This document shows positions 25,901 through 39,400 of a DNA stretch of 64,000 nt, in pieces. How positions within the stretch are numbered: position 1 is the stretch's first letter; each line of letters begins with the position of its first letter. The notes below the pieces were generated by a model. It worked only from the letters and a program-made list of their open reading frames with translations, did no database searches and was not told where the DNA came from. The DNA is from Deuterostichococcus epilithicus. Its lineage: Eukaryota; Chlorophyta; Trebouxiophyceae; Prasiolales; Stichococcaceae. The stretch is from positions 3,472,009 through 3,536,008 of the forward strand of contig JAVTLE010000021.1 of the NCBI GenBank assembly GCA_033439295.1. Reading direction: 5' to 3'. The translations under genes were made by a program, and so were the position numbers.

Positions 25901-28900
25901 GCAAAGGCGGTGCCGGAGTGCACCACGATGCCCTTGAGCTGGTAGATGTCCTGCCTTCCGCCGCCGCCGCCGCCGCTGGCCGCCGGATCTGCAGCCAGCG
26001 CCGCCTCGGCGTCCTGCGGAGGAAAAGATGAAAATTACTTGTGACACAAGGGTAGATGGAAACAAAAAACGGGACCGCACATGGCGCATCGTCATTCCGC
26101 ACATGCGCAGTGGGTCGAGGAGGACATGGACAAGTAACGGAACCCGGTTTCGTAAGCACCTCTCCTGCTGTAGCAAGGCATACAGTTTCCAAGCGTCATC
26201 GCATGTACGCAGGCCGGTTTCAAGCAGCGATCCTGAGGAGGCGTCCCCTCCAAACCCACATGTACAGGCAGCACGTTACAAGGTCACCTTGCCAGAGGCA
26301 GCGGCATCGGCCTCCGCCAGGCCGTCGACCGTGTACGGGTGCATGTCCAGGCGCAGCGGGAATGCGAAGCGGTCCTTGATCTTCCACCGGTTCATGGTCT
26401 CGTAGTCGAACTCGAAGCGCTTGAGGTGGATGACAAGCGTGTGCGGCAGCACCTTGATGCAGCTGCGCTTCACTGCGTCCACCTGCACGGGCAATGAAAC
26501 TCAGTGGGATGAGTTCAGCAGCAGCCGCGGCAGACACCATCGCCGCCGCTCGCCACTCCACCCCCTCTGACACGAAAGTGCCATGCTGGAGACGAGAGTG
26601 AGTGCCATCCTGCGGCCTTGCGAAACCCACTGGTCGCCGCCCTCACTGCGAGCCCTGCGTTACAGATGTGCCTGCTCCAAGCGCTCATGACAGCAGGCAC
26701 CCTAAAACCCTAAACCCTAAACAGCTTGCCTTTTGCCCCACGTCCTCGCAGAAGTACTGGTTGTCGCCTTCCATGAGCTCCCCCTGCACGTAGAAGTCCA
26801 GCGACTCCTCCAAGCTCGCCTTGCCGCGCACATCCAGCGACACCTGCCGCCAACGCAAGGATGTGGGGGTTTGGACAATGAACCTTTAGGGTTTGAGTTG
26901 GGCGCATGCATGCATGTGTGGGCATGGCTGGTCGCCAAGCTCTTGCTGCTGCTGGCTGGCTCCACGGCTGCGCAACAGGTACCTGTTGGCAGGTCTGTTC
27001 GGTGCATGCTGTGTCAGCAGCCTGTGGGGATGCAGAGGGTGTCTACCTGGTAGAACTCCTCCTCCCTCTCGCTGCGGTGCGGCACGCTCTTGCAGATGAT
27101 CTGCAGCCCGGGGGAAGGGGAGTTTCAGCACCGGGACAGCGCTGCAAGCAGCAGGGGCGCACGACGTCACAGGTCTGTGGCAGCAGGAAGCAGGTCGGAT
27201 GTGTGACCGCAGGGAAGCGGGCGTGCCTGCTGCGCGAAGCGGCCGCCGATGACGGGCTGCAGGGCGGTGCGGCCGGCTGCCTGCCGCAGGTGCGCATCCA
27301 GCAGGTCCTGGCGGGCGAGGGAGAACGGGTTTCAGAGTCTGCAGCCTTTCGTGAAGCGCATCGCAGATTCGATCGACCGGTGCAGCCCCCGCGTTTGCAT
27401 GTTGTGGCGCGAGTCGGTGCAGCTGACCATGCATGCATGTCGACATGGGTTGCTCTCGCACTGCCGGATACGATTGCACAGTGCAGGGCCGAGACAGTGC
27501 GCCTCACCTGGTGTACATCCATGCAGTGCCCTCAGGTGCGGACATGCACAACGTTGACAAACGAGGTCGCCGCACCTGCAGCCGGGTGAAGAACTCGTAT
27601 GCGTCCTGGTGCTCCCGCACGTTGATGGGCGAACCGTCATAGTCGCGGAATGCGCGCCAGAAGGGGCGAGGGTGCACCGCCTCCTGCTGTCCCAGCGCCA
27701 GGTGTCCAAAGATGCTCTGCAGGGGGTGAACAGCCAGGCGTCAGTCCAGGTGTTTTTGCCAATTGTGTTCGCGGAATGCGCGCCAGAAGGGGCGAGGGTG
27801 CACCGCCTGCTGCCGTCCCAGCGCCAGGTGGGTGAAGATGCTCTGCGGCTGAACAGCCAGATGGAATGGGAACACGCACGGTGTGCTGTGTCCATCACAA
27901 ATGCATGGGGGAATTCTCTGGGAGCATGTGCGTGCGGCCCAATCATTTGTTCAGAGATCATGCAGGGACCTTCGAAGCGGTGGCCTTGAATTGCCTCGCA
28001 AGCTGCATTGATAGTCCTCTGCTCTGCCAGGACAGGCGCCCGCCGCGGCCATGATGCACACGCCTCCGCACAGTCGCAGGATCGCTCAGCTGCATGCCAA
28101 CACAGGGTGGTGGCAGCCGGAGCTTGAGCCAGGCCCTTGCCTGCATCTGGTAGAACACCGACTCCTGGCGCGCAGCCGGCTCCTCCTCGGGGCCGCTCAG
28201 GATGAGGCGCCGGATGGTCGGCTGCATGAACAGCTGCTGGAAGACGGAGTTCATGTAGCATGTGGCGCCGCCGTTGCGGATGCCCACGTAGCCGCTCAGA
28301 TTCCTGTGTATGCGGCGCGGCATGTCAGAGTCGGGCTCCAGCTCCCGCAAACCTGAAGGCAACCTCCTTGTGCCGCCATGGGTGCGCACAGGGCAACGCC
28401 GGCGGTAGCAGCTTTCCCGAGCAGGTATGGACCGCGGTGCCAGGAGTGGCATTGCACCAGTGCATCAGCACCGTGCACACGGCGGAGGCAGCAGCGCAAC
28501 ACTGTTCCGAGCAGCTGCCGACCCGATCTGCTCGAAGAAGCCGCTCCAGTTCACACAGTGACACAGGCGTGCTGTGTCAGGGTGGGAGTGCGCCCCACCT
28601 GGCAGTGGACTGCGGCTGATAGTTCCACAGGGTGTCCAGGCCAGTAACCTCGAAGTGCGCTGCCGTCAGCAGGCGCGCCCCCTCACGCAGGCAGCCGCCG
28701 TCGTGCGCCATGAGATCCAGCAGCAGGTCCAGCGCGGCCTGCAGTCATTGAAACCCAGAGAATCACGTGGCGGCTTGCCAGGGTTACATAAGTGTGGCGC
28801 CTTGCTGGGCTGAGCTGTGTGATGCGGCATTGGAACAGTCGCAGGCCTAGAGCCACTGTTCAGCTGCCGCTACTGCTGTCGACAGCAAGACTGTCTCTTC

Positions 28901-31900
28901 CACGTGGGTCTGCCCCATGCACTCACCCAGTCTCTCCGTGTCAAGGCGCCGCCGCCGCAGGCACAACCTTTACACAGCAGTGGCAGGTGGGACACCAGCG
29001 GCACTCACCTGGCGGCTGTCCTCTGAGGTGCAGCGCGGCGAAATGGCGCCGTCCGCCAGCTGCACAGTGACGTTGGCGACAGACTCCGGGAAGAGGAAGT
29101 CTGCAGACGGGACCAGGCGGCTGAGGCCACAGCTTGCAAACGCAGAGCCTCAGGTTTGCAGCTGCTGAGCACACGACTTGTGCATCGGTACATTATGTTG
29201 GCGCGGGCGGAGAGAACTCCCTTCCAACTTCCTCCTTGCCATCGCGCCTATGTACTGTCTGCGGGACACATCAACTTGGCGAGTACCGAACCTAGCGGCG
29301 CTGTGCTCTGGGTTGTACCTACACAGGTCACAAGGGACGCTACAGCGCTCAATCAGCCGTGCAAGCTCGGCCATATAACTCACGCTAGGGCAAGTGGAAC
29401 AGCAGCGCCATGAACATCCGGAACAACAAAAGCCTTCTTTCTGGCCAATGCCAGCAAACAGGCCATTGTTGATTCTGTTGCCGCATTGCGCTGCTGATCT
29501 GCTGCGCAACGATGCACTGAGTCAACCATCGACACCAGGGACGAGAAAGCAATTGCTGCGTTGCGGAAGATTTGCCCTTAAGGGAAGTGACAGGCCTGCA
29601 AGCTCCTGCTGCAGACTGCGACGCCCGGACCAAGCTCGGAGACAGGGCGCAAGACGATCAGAGTGCATCTCCTTCTGCACAAGCGTCGTGGAGAGTGGCA
29701 GCACGTCGGCTTGCACGTCAGCAAGTGGACTGCACAGGCGCTCACCTCGGATGAGCACGCCGACGAGGCCGCCGCGGCCGGCGCCGCCTAGCGACCGCCG
29801 GTCCAGCGCCCTGACGAGCGCGCCCAGCAGGCGCAGTTGTCCAGCAAGGCGCGCCTCCTCGGCGGCGCCGCCTGACTGCAGGCCCGGCAGGGCCGCCACC
29901 TGGCGCTCGAGCACCGCGGCGCCCGCAGCCGCCTCGCCCTGTAAGGGGAAAAATAAAAATAGGAAAGGAGCATGTGAGCGGTGCAGCTCTCCTGCTGCGG
30001 GTTGCCGGCGCACCAGCGACAGGAGTAATCAGAGAAACCATCATGTCTGCGGCAGAGCCGCCCGTGATGTGAGGTTGCACAGCGCAGGGCTGGTAAACAT
30101 GCAGACCGTGACGGCTGTGTTGCTGCAGACAGTCCATTACAGGTCTCGACAGCAGCACTGGCTGCAGCTCAGCTGATAGACCGCGCACCTCACGCAGGCT
30201 GCTGATGGCTGCCGCCTGCTGCTCGAACAGGGCATAGAACTCGAGGCAGTGCGCCAACGAAGCGTCCGCTGCAGCCTGTGTCAGGCGTCGGGTTGACGTG
30301 TCAAGCCAGCGCAAGCAGGGCTGTTGCAAACAGTCTGAAAATGCTGCCAAACAGATAGCAGGCCGATGCTGCTTGCTGAGTGCAACATGCATCCCGCATG
30401 AGCTCCCTGTTCTCCCACGCACACATCGACAAAACCCCAAGCACATGACAATGAACGAGCCCTCCGCAAGATCTGCTGTATGCTGATGCACACACACAAC
30501 AGAGCATGCGTGGCAGCTCTGCATTGCCATGTGCCTGCCCTAGTGTGCCTGCATGCAGTCGTGATCTTGTGGGACAAGCACATCAGAATCACAACTGCCA
30601 ATCCAGACAGAATGAGGTGCACTCGCAGTTGGCCGGTGCACCTGCGCCCGGGAGAGCGTGTGCAGCAGCCAGGCGCGGCCGCACGGCGCGTTCTCGGCGA
30701 TGTGCCGCAGCACCGACTGTGCCGAGCAGCGCACGCCGGCAGCAAAGGGGTTCAAGAGACCGCCCACCGCTGCGGCCTCCACGCCTGGAGCTCAAGAGGC
30801 CTCGGACCGTCAGGGCGCGGCGTCAGGGCGGCGGCGTCAAGAAACAGTGGTGTCTCGCTGGCCGTCCAGTGCCATGGAAATGCAACAGCAGATGGTGCGA
30901 TCAAGCACCTCTGTGTGTGCGTTTCCGCACATGCGCTGGCCGCCATGACAGCAAGCCTGCACCAGCTCGCTCGGCTGGAGGCCCCTCACCCGCAGCACGC
31001 CACAAGCCATGCAGCATGTGTCTCCGGCAGCCCTTTGCGCCGCGACACGGATGCACCCATCAATTGCCCATCGACTGACTTAAACCCTAACGCGCACCTG
31101 GCTGCCGCAGGTAGGCCTCCAGCAGCTCGGGATGCGCCGCCAGCAGCTCCACTGAGGTGAGCCATGCGGTTGCCGCCAGCGCGGACTGCGCGGCCGGCAG
31201 CGTGTCGCCGCCCTCGAACTCCTGTCGCAGCGGCAGATGGAGTGGAGACACACCGCGATGCAGGAGTGGCTGGAGGCATTTCGCGCCCGGGTCGACATGC
31301 GTGACACCCGACAGCGCAGCCCGTCTGTGTTTCGGTCGATCCCTGGTTGGGGTCGGCTGCGCAGAGCTGGTTCCCCTGGCAGTAAATTCTAAAACCTGTT
31401 GCCTGCCACACTTTGCAACTGATCCGGGCGCCTTTGCCGGGGCAGCGCTGATGGATGAACGCCAACAAGTACCTGCAGCTGCAGGCTGGCGCCCCAGCCG
31501 CTGCCGGCGGCGTGCGCCAGCGCCGCGAGCAGCCGCAGCAGAGCCACCAGNGTGTCCTCCTGTAGCGGCTGTCGCGGCAGCCGGGCGTCGGCGGCGGCGG
31601 GCGCGGCGGCCGCTGGCGCGTCCGGCAGCGCTGGCGAGCCAGGCACCGAGTCTGCGGCGCTGCCGCTGCTGGCGCCGCCGCCGCCGTCGACCGACATGGA
31701 AGTCGCCTCCCCCTGCACGACACAAACCCGGGGCATGGTGTGGCACAAGTGACTGCCACAGCCTGAATCGTTGCGGACGGAGTCTGCTCAGTGCCGCCGT
31801 GCCATCGCTGTGTGCACGCTGCTCCTGGAATGATCTACATGTTAGTGGTGCATGCACGGGCAGTTGGGGCCTCACACACAGCCAAGCCTGCTCATGGGCA

Positions 31901-33384
31901 GTGTGGCTCACACGCAGTCGTACGGCAGGAGGAGACACAGAAACTCCGGTGTCACACCACGCACCTGCGCGGGGCCGGCAGCAGGATCGGTGGGGCCACG
32001 GGCCACCAGCGCCACGTGTCGGAACAGCGCCACCGCCAGCTCGCCCAGTTGCGTCAGCACGTCAGGGCCTGTGCATCGCAGCAGTGCGGTTGGGATCACA
32101 CTTGCGCCGTTGGGATCATATTTGTTCTTGTATCCGGGGGAATTGTTCTTGCGCCGTGGTCGCGGCCACCGCTCAGTCGGCTGGGGGCGCAGTGGCCTTG
32201 CCATTGCTGGTGCGGCACACCAGCTGCACAGCCAGAAGTTGACGGGATACCAATCGCGAGAAGGTGGGTCGACACGCCGAGCTGCAGCTGTCGCAGACTC
32301 GGCATGATGCAGACAGTCGCAGATGAGCCAGCTGCGACATCGGGAAAACTTACTGTGAGCGCCGCGCCGCTGCAACGCATCGACAGCGTCGACAAGCACC
32401 GCAACGCAGCCATCGTGTGCAATGGCGTCCTGGAGGGTCGCCATGTCCGAGGTAGCGTCCGGCAGCAACGGCTGCGCCGGCAGCAGCATTGAGGCGACGA
32501 TCTGCGAGCGGCAAGACATCATTGAACGGCCGAGTCGGCCCTTACGCATGGACATGCACAGGACCAATATGCGAGTCGGCAGGCAGGATCGGCCACCCGT
32601 CTGAGCCACCCTCCGATCGGCATGCACTTTGCAGCAACCTTGCGATGCGGAAGGCGCTGCCGATTGGACAGGCAGCCAGCAAGCCTGCGCTCGGACGTGT
32701 GCCCACAGGAAACGGGGCAAAGCGCTGCGCATGGAACCTTTGAACCCTACGTTCTAGCCCGCACTTGCAGGTGATACAGCAGGCGTGCGGGCCCGCCGCC
32801 GCGCAGCAGCGCCGCCAGGCCCGCCGGTGGGTCCGNGCCTCTCAGCGCGGCACTCAGGGCGGCAGCAGTGGCGCGCCGCGTCGGCAGCGCCTCCAGCAGC
32901 TGCACCGACTGCCGCCGCGCGGCAGCCAGCGGGCAGCCGTCCGCCAGCGCCTGCAGCGCGTCGCTCAGCCCGTCCTGCATGGGGGATCAGCACTCTTCAG
33001 TGCCAGGGTTCCGCCCTCAGGAGCTTGTGATGGTCAAACCCCTAAAGTCGCTGGCGGCAGGCGGGTCAGTTAAGGTGTTCCAAGAGCAGAGGCGGTGGGC
33101 TGGTTCTGACGCTGTCGTTTGACGCCGACGCTGCCGCCGATGGAGACGGCGCGGCGCTCTGGTACAGTCTGTGATTTCTGGAGAGGGTCTCACGCCTGCG
33201 GCAGACCAGCAGCTGACAGCTGGTTCAGCGGCAGGGCTCACCAGCTCCGCGAGGATGCGGGTTGGCGCGGCACCGCCGCCCAAGCCCTCAGCGGGCCGCG
33301 TGTAGGTGTTGGGCCGGGGGCTGATGATGGCCTGCACCGGGATGCAAGCCGGTGATTGCCCTCAAAGACAACGAACCCAAGCGA

Positions 33385-33417
<33 letters not shown>

Positions 33418-36400
33418 GCACCATTGCACGACGTGCCGCGGCCCAGCTTCCTGCGCAGCCGGCAGCACAAACACGGGACACAGTCCCGCGACAGCTGCAG
33501 GAGCATCGCAGGGGTGTGCACTGCAGCCCTGAACCCTGAACCCTAGCCCTGCCTGCAGCAGCGGCGGCGGCTGCGTGGTGGCCTCGCGGAGCAACACCGC
33601 GTCGCTGGAAAACTCGTTGCCGGCAGTGATGAGGCGCACAACCTCTGGAGCGACGCCCAGCTCGGCCGCCACCTGCATGAAGTTTGTCTCAGGGTTTATA
33701 TACATTGAGTTTCATACGGTGGTTCAGCGCAAAGGCAAGGCTGCACCGCACTCAGGAGGGGCGCAGAGCCCCGGGACGCGCATGCAAAGGAACAGGTCAT
33801 GGACATTTCGCAACGTTCCCCCGCCAAAAGAGCGAGGTTTGCAACTGCGCATACAAGGGGGCGGGCACTGAGGCACCCATTGAAGATCCCCATGAGCCAA
33901 CACCGTGCCTGGCGGCGCAGAGCGCCAACATAGGCGTTGCCGTGCGTCGCGATGGTCAGGCGGCGCGACGGCTGCAGCGGGGCCGACACGTCGAAGCGCA
34001 TTGGCATGCCACGAAAGGAGGCGCCGTGTGCCGTCTCTGCCGGCATTGTGCGGCCCTACACCGGGCAAAGCAGCGTCAACGATTCCAAGGCGACATGGTC
34101 AGGACCTAAGGCGAAAACTTCTGGCCTGGAACAGAAGAGCGGAACGCCTGAAGTAGTGAACTATCTAAGAGAACACAGAGGCTCGCAATCCTACCAGGCC
34201 TTTGATAAGTCCCAAAAATGTGCAGCATTCATGCGGCAGCATGCGACGAGGACCCAATTGTGGACTGTTCTGCAGCAGCCAGCAGCACAAAAGGCGTGGA
34301 CTGCGCCAGGGACAAGCTGAACAGCCTCTCAGCACGCGCAGATGTTCTTCGCGAATGGGGCGTCGCATGAGCGTGAGCGCCGCAGCACGTGTATCCTTGC
34401 CATTTTCAATCTTTCTCCGTTTTCCGGGACCCCACCTGCCCGTGCTTGACGGCCTCCAGCACGAGCGCCAGGCACCGGCTGCAGCGCAGTGCCGCCGTGC
34501 GCTGCTCTGGCGTCGGGGCCATCGCGTCTGCTGCGCCGCCGCCGACCGCCGCCGCGGACGCCTCCAGCAGCCGCTGGGTGCACGTCCTGCAGTGCCGCCG
34601 ATGCCAAGACAGAGCTCGATCCCAGCACGAGGGTTGCGACACACGTCTGCGAGTGCAAACGAATGCAATGCTGTGGCGACAGGCACACACGACGCTGCCG
34701 CCGACCGGCGCGCAGGCGGTCCGGTTGTGACGCTCCAGGGATCTGCACGGAAATGCCTCTGGGCTTCTCCTGGCCCCTGCTGTCTCAGGAGATGGTGAGG
34801 CAAGGCGTCTGCTTTGGCCCCCAATTGTGCTCACTTCAGGAAGGCGGCCTGCACTGTGGGGCCGTCGGCGGCGAGCGCGCCTCCCAGCTGCGTGTGCACC
34901 TGCACCAGCAGCGACCGTGCGTCCGACGACACTGCCTCCGGCGCATCGAGCACCAGCCGCCACAGGTAGTCGAGGCCTGCAAGCGCAGCCGGGGTGCAGG
35001 TGTAGTGTGCAAGGTGCAGCGGAGTCAGCCGAGCTGTGTCAGAGAACGTGGAAGGCTCTGCACTATCAGCAACCAGTGCGTGTCTGCCCACATTGCTCAG
35101 TCAGGTCGAAGCTGGCCAAAGCGCAGAGGACTGGCGGCGACGCCGACTGCAAATGTGGCCTGGTGCGCAGTACCTGCCAACTGCTACCCTGCCCTCCTGT
35201 GAGCACTCCTGCTGCGGTTGCAACATTTGCCCCCGAGTATTTGGACCAGACGCCACTATCGAGATGTTTCCTGGCAGCGCACCCGTGAGCTGGACGTCAT
35301 CCACCAGGAAGCTGCCCTCCGTTTCGAACTGCAGCTTGCCCTCCTCGGCCGCCACCTGCTCATTCGGGCAACCTGCTCCTTCGCGCAAACTTTGGACTCG
35401 ATGCTTCATATCGTGCTGGGTTCACGCCTTGCCCAGCATCTCTTCCAGGCATGCACCCAAGCCTCCTTCTGTACGAATGTCTGAACGACCGGCAGCAAAT
35501 CCCCACACGTGTGTCAGGTGTCAGGCGGGGTCGCTTAGAACGTTGCACACTCCAATCACCTGCTGGAAGAGTGTGCTGAAGCAGGCAAAGGCGGGCGGCG
35601 AGGCGGTGGCAGGGTTCAGCCGCGGAAGATGCTCCGCCAGCAGCGTGCGGGCGTCCGGCGGCGCAAGGAACCCCTGCGGCTTGGCCGCGTCGCCCATCAG
35701 CCAGAAGCCAACCTCCCTGCGGCACAACGTGACAGTTGGCCAGTCAGGGAGTGAAACATGCCTGGTGCGGCAGGAATTTGCTGCCTGGATGAATGCAGGA
35801 CGCAGCATCCGGCTTTGGTGTGTGTGTGTGTGGACTGCAGGCACTCCTGAGGGAGGCGAGAGGGTAGCGTCCGCACGTGTCGCTGGCCAGGAATGGGGAC
35901 ACGACGAGCGCATCCCACAGTCGCTGCACGTGGTCCCAGGGCATTGGCTTCTCCCGCCATGCCGCTGCCGCCTGTGAGGCAAACAGCTTTCACATCGAGC
36001 TACACGTGTTTTCCGACAGCCACATCTGCACACTGCGGATGCTGCTTTGCCAGTCTGCTGTAGCAGCGCACACACATGCCTCATGGCACTGCTGCTCATC
36101 GTTCAATTTTACATAGACAGAGCACCTGGGATACATGTCTACAGAGACGACCTGGAATCTCCCTCCGGATATGCAAGTCGGTGTTCGGCTTCGGACCTTC
36201 AGGAAGCTGGCAAACGCGGAGACGGCAGTGGTGTGTGCTGCAGGCGCCGGCAGGGCGGCCGCTGGCGGGCCAGGCTCGGCGGTGGCGACCGCAGCGGCAC
36301 GCGCGGCAGCCAGGTGTCGCTCCAGGGCCGCCAGAACCAGCTCCGACAGTGCGTGCTTCGTCTCCAGCATGTCCGCTTGATGCACCCAAGCCCCATTCTG

Positions 36401-39400
36401 CGGGAGTTTGACATCCGAAAATTCAGCATCAGGCGCCCAATCCAGATACTGCTTAATTGCCCAAAGCCAAAACCTTCCACTGATCGATTCCGCTGATGCA
36501 GAGTGGTGGTGTCTGATCAGCATTGCTGACCCATTGCAGCTGGTGGCAGCGGTGACATATGTCGATGCTAACGCTGAGGCGGCAGCCGCAGGCTTCGACG
36601 CGATGGTGGCGGGCAGCCCACCTTGGCACCGACGGTGGCGTCGTGCAGCGTGGCGATCTGGCTCAGCACGTTGAGCGCCGGCAGCACCGCGGGCCCCTTC
36701 TGGATCTCTCCCACGCACTCCAGGATGTAGCTACGGGGCAGGGTGCAGGGTGTAGGCAAAAGGCGAGGAGCAAGCTTCAGAGACGGGAGTCGCCACAAAC
36801 TGCGCAAGCAGGCAGCTGTTTGCGGTGACAGCCGTTCGCGAAGTGACATTTTCGTGCGGAACAGGCGGGGATGGGGGAGTACGGACACTGCACTGCGCAG
36901 TGTAATCTCTACAAGAGAGATTGCATTCGCATGTGGGGTCGCACAGACAGTGCTGGAGAGACTGTTGCAGCACATATGCTAGGGAAGGAATGGCGTGGGG
37001 AGAAGTTCTGGGGGCGGCAGCTGAGTAGCGGGAGGTGCCGCCGTGACATCACACGTGCTCCAGTATGCGCCACTATCAGCAGTCAAGGGGCCCAGATGGA
37101 ATGAGGTTGCCTCACTCGTGTTCCAGGTGGCGCTGCTGCAGCACGGCGTCGTAGCGGAAGAGCGCATGCACCATGGTCACGGTGGGGCCGTCCGGCGCCG
37201 GCAGCGGCGCCTCCGCCAGAGCCAGCCGCCACAGCAGGTGCAGCACGCGGTCCGCCAGCAAGCCCTGTCATCAGAACATGTTTCCAGCTCCCTCCCAAGT
37301 CCGTCGCCAGGCCGTCAAGTCAACGTGCTTGGAGGGCTTCAGAGCATCACATCTTGGCGAGTTGCAGACCACCGCCAGTGCAACTGGCGCAACAATAGCG
37401 GCGGCCTCTGAGCAGGGGCACCAGACTGTTGCCGAGCACGGCGGCGGCGGGCCGAGCTGCCAACCACGCCAGCTCTGCTGGAACTAGTATGCCAACATTA
37501 GGTGCCGCCGAGACACTGTTTCTGGTCAGGCGTCCCCTGCTTCCCTTATCAGGGGTGACACTTTGCTGTCACACGTTGTTTGGTCCAGCAGTGCGGCTCG
37601 GAGAGGGCCTGGTCTTCCATAGGTTAAGAGGTTAGGAACACAGCACAAAGACAAGCCAGGAGCCACATCAAGACTGCATACTGCCCGAACCTCAGCAAGC
37701 CGGTCACGCGTGCCATCGATGAGATGACCGCCAGCCTGCCTTCAGTCGCTGCCTGGCTGCCATGCTACTGGCCCCTGGGGCTGGGAGCCTCCGCTGATCT
37801 GCCAAGGAAGCGCGGCACAGGCCATGCCCAGCGTCCTCAGCTGCACCCTCCAAAGCCCCGTGCAGCCGCTCAGCGGCTGCGGTCGTCAGACACCTCCACA
37901 GCCGCAAGGCAGGGCCCCGGGCAGCCCCTTCGCGTCCGACCTGCAGCCGGCGGGAGCGGCATGCCCTCAACCCTAAACTCGTGTCACGCACCTCCTTGTC
38001 GGACTCTGCCAGGCGGCGCAGCAGGCCCAGCAGCAGGGCGTCGCCCTGGGGGACGCCCGGGCTGCGCGCCTCAAACCGCCCAAACATGAGGTCCAGCTGG
38101 TTCTGCTCCAGCCGCATCGCCAGGCTCCCCAGCAGGTTGTACACGTTCACGCGCACCGCCTCAAAGGTGTCCGCCTGCGGGGTTTAGACATGTCGTGTTA
38201 TGTCATGTCAAACCTTTAACGAAAGACAGATGCTGTGCCTTGCTGCAGAGCTCCGCCGGGCGCCGCGCCTGTAAGCTGTGCCCAACAGCCGTGGCCGGCA
38301 GTTCCTGCCCTTTCTGTCCCGACGGTGCACCGCAGCACCAGCGCGGGCCCCAGGCGACAGCTACAGGGTGGCAGGGCACACACCTTCTGGGCCAGGTCCC
38401 ACAGGAAGGTGAGGTCGGAGTCGGCGACGCCGCCGGCGGGCGCCAGCTTGCGCAACACCCGCCCTACCAGGTCGGCGTACTGCCGCGTGTGCAGGTTGGC
38501 GCGCAGCAGCGCCGGCAGCACCTTGTCCGCATCCAGCCACTCCAGGGTGGCCTGCGGGACACCACCGACTACTGAGGCTGTTCCGACACCGCTTCTGCTG
38601 ACGCTGGCCTCGCGCGCTCGCGCCGGCAGCTCTTCGCACCCCTGTGCTTCTGGTTGATGATCATTAATTCTCCCACCCATCATCGTCCTCGGCATTGCAG
38701 CCTGTGATGCAGAGGCACAGGAACGACGCGTCGCCTTTTGCGACGAATTTGCTCATCAGTATCGAACCGAAATGCGCAGAGACTGGCCTCGAGCAGCTCG
38801 GCCGCGTCTGGGTCGTCTTCGAGCAGGCGGTTGATGCGGATGAGCATGGCGTCAAGCTCGCGCAGCGCCGCCAGCTGCCGCGAGAAGAGGCCCTTCTTCA
38901 CCAGGCACCCGATGTACAGGCGCTGCAGAGCCGCGACCTCCTGCGAAGCGTGAAGCAGCACTTTGGAACGGGAGCCTGGCAGGCCTGTGATCGACACTTC
39001 TCGAGGCCATACCGCCCCGGCTGTGATGCTGCCCGCTGGCAAGGCTGCCGCTCGCCTCGGCCGCAGCCCGTGGCCATGATGTCGCCAGAGAGCCACAGGG
39101 GTCATGTGATGTCCCCGCCTCCACGTCAAATTGTGCCGCATGCAAAGGGGCATGCAAGCAGCGGCATGACGGCAAAGTGCAGGGCCACATACCCTGTTGA
39201 CGCGCGGGTGGCCGGGCGGCGCCGCGCACGCGATGTCCCACAGGCTGGCAAAGATGCTGGACGCCGCAGACGTCCTGCGGACCAGCAACGTTCTAAGGTT
39301 AAGTTGTTGCAGAGCGATCGCCGGCTTGAGAGGAACGAAATGGGGAGTTCGAGGTAGATGTCGTGAGAGCATCTCAGCTGAGTCGGAAGCCTTGAAAGCT

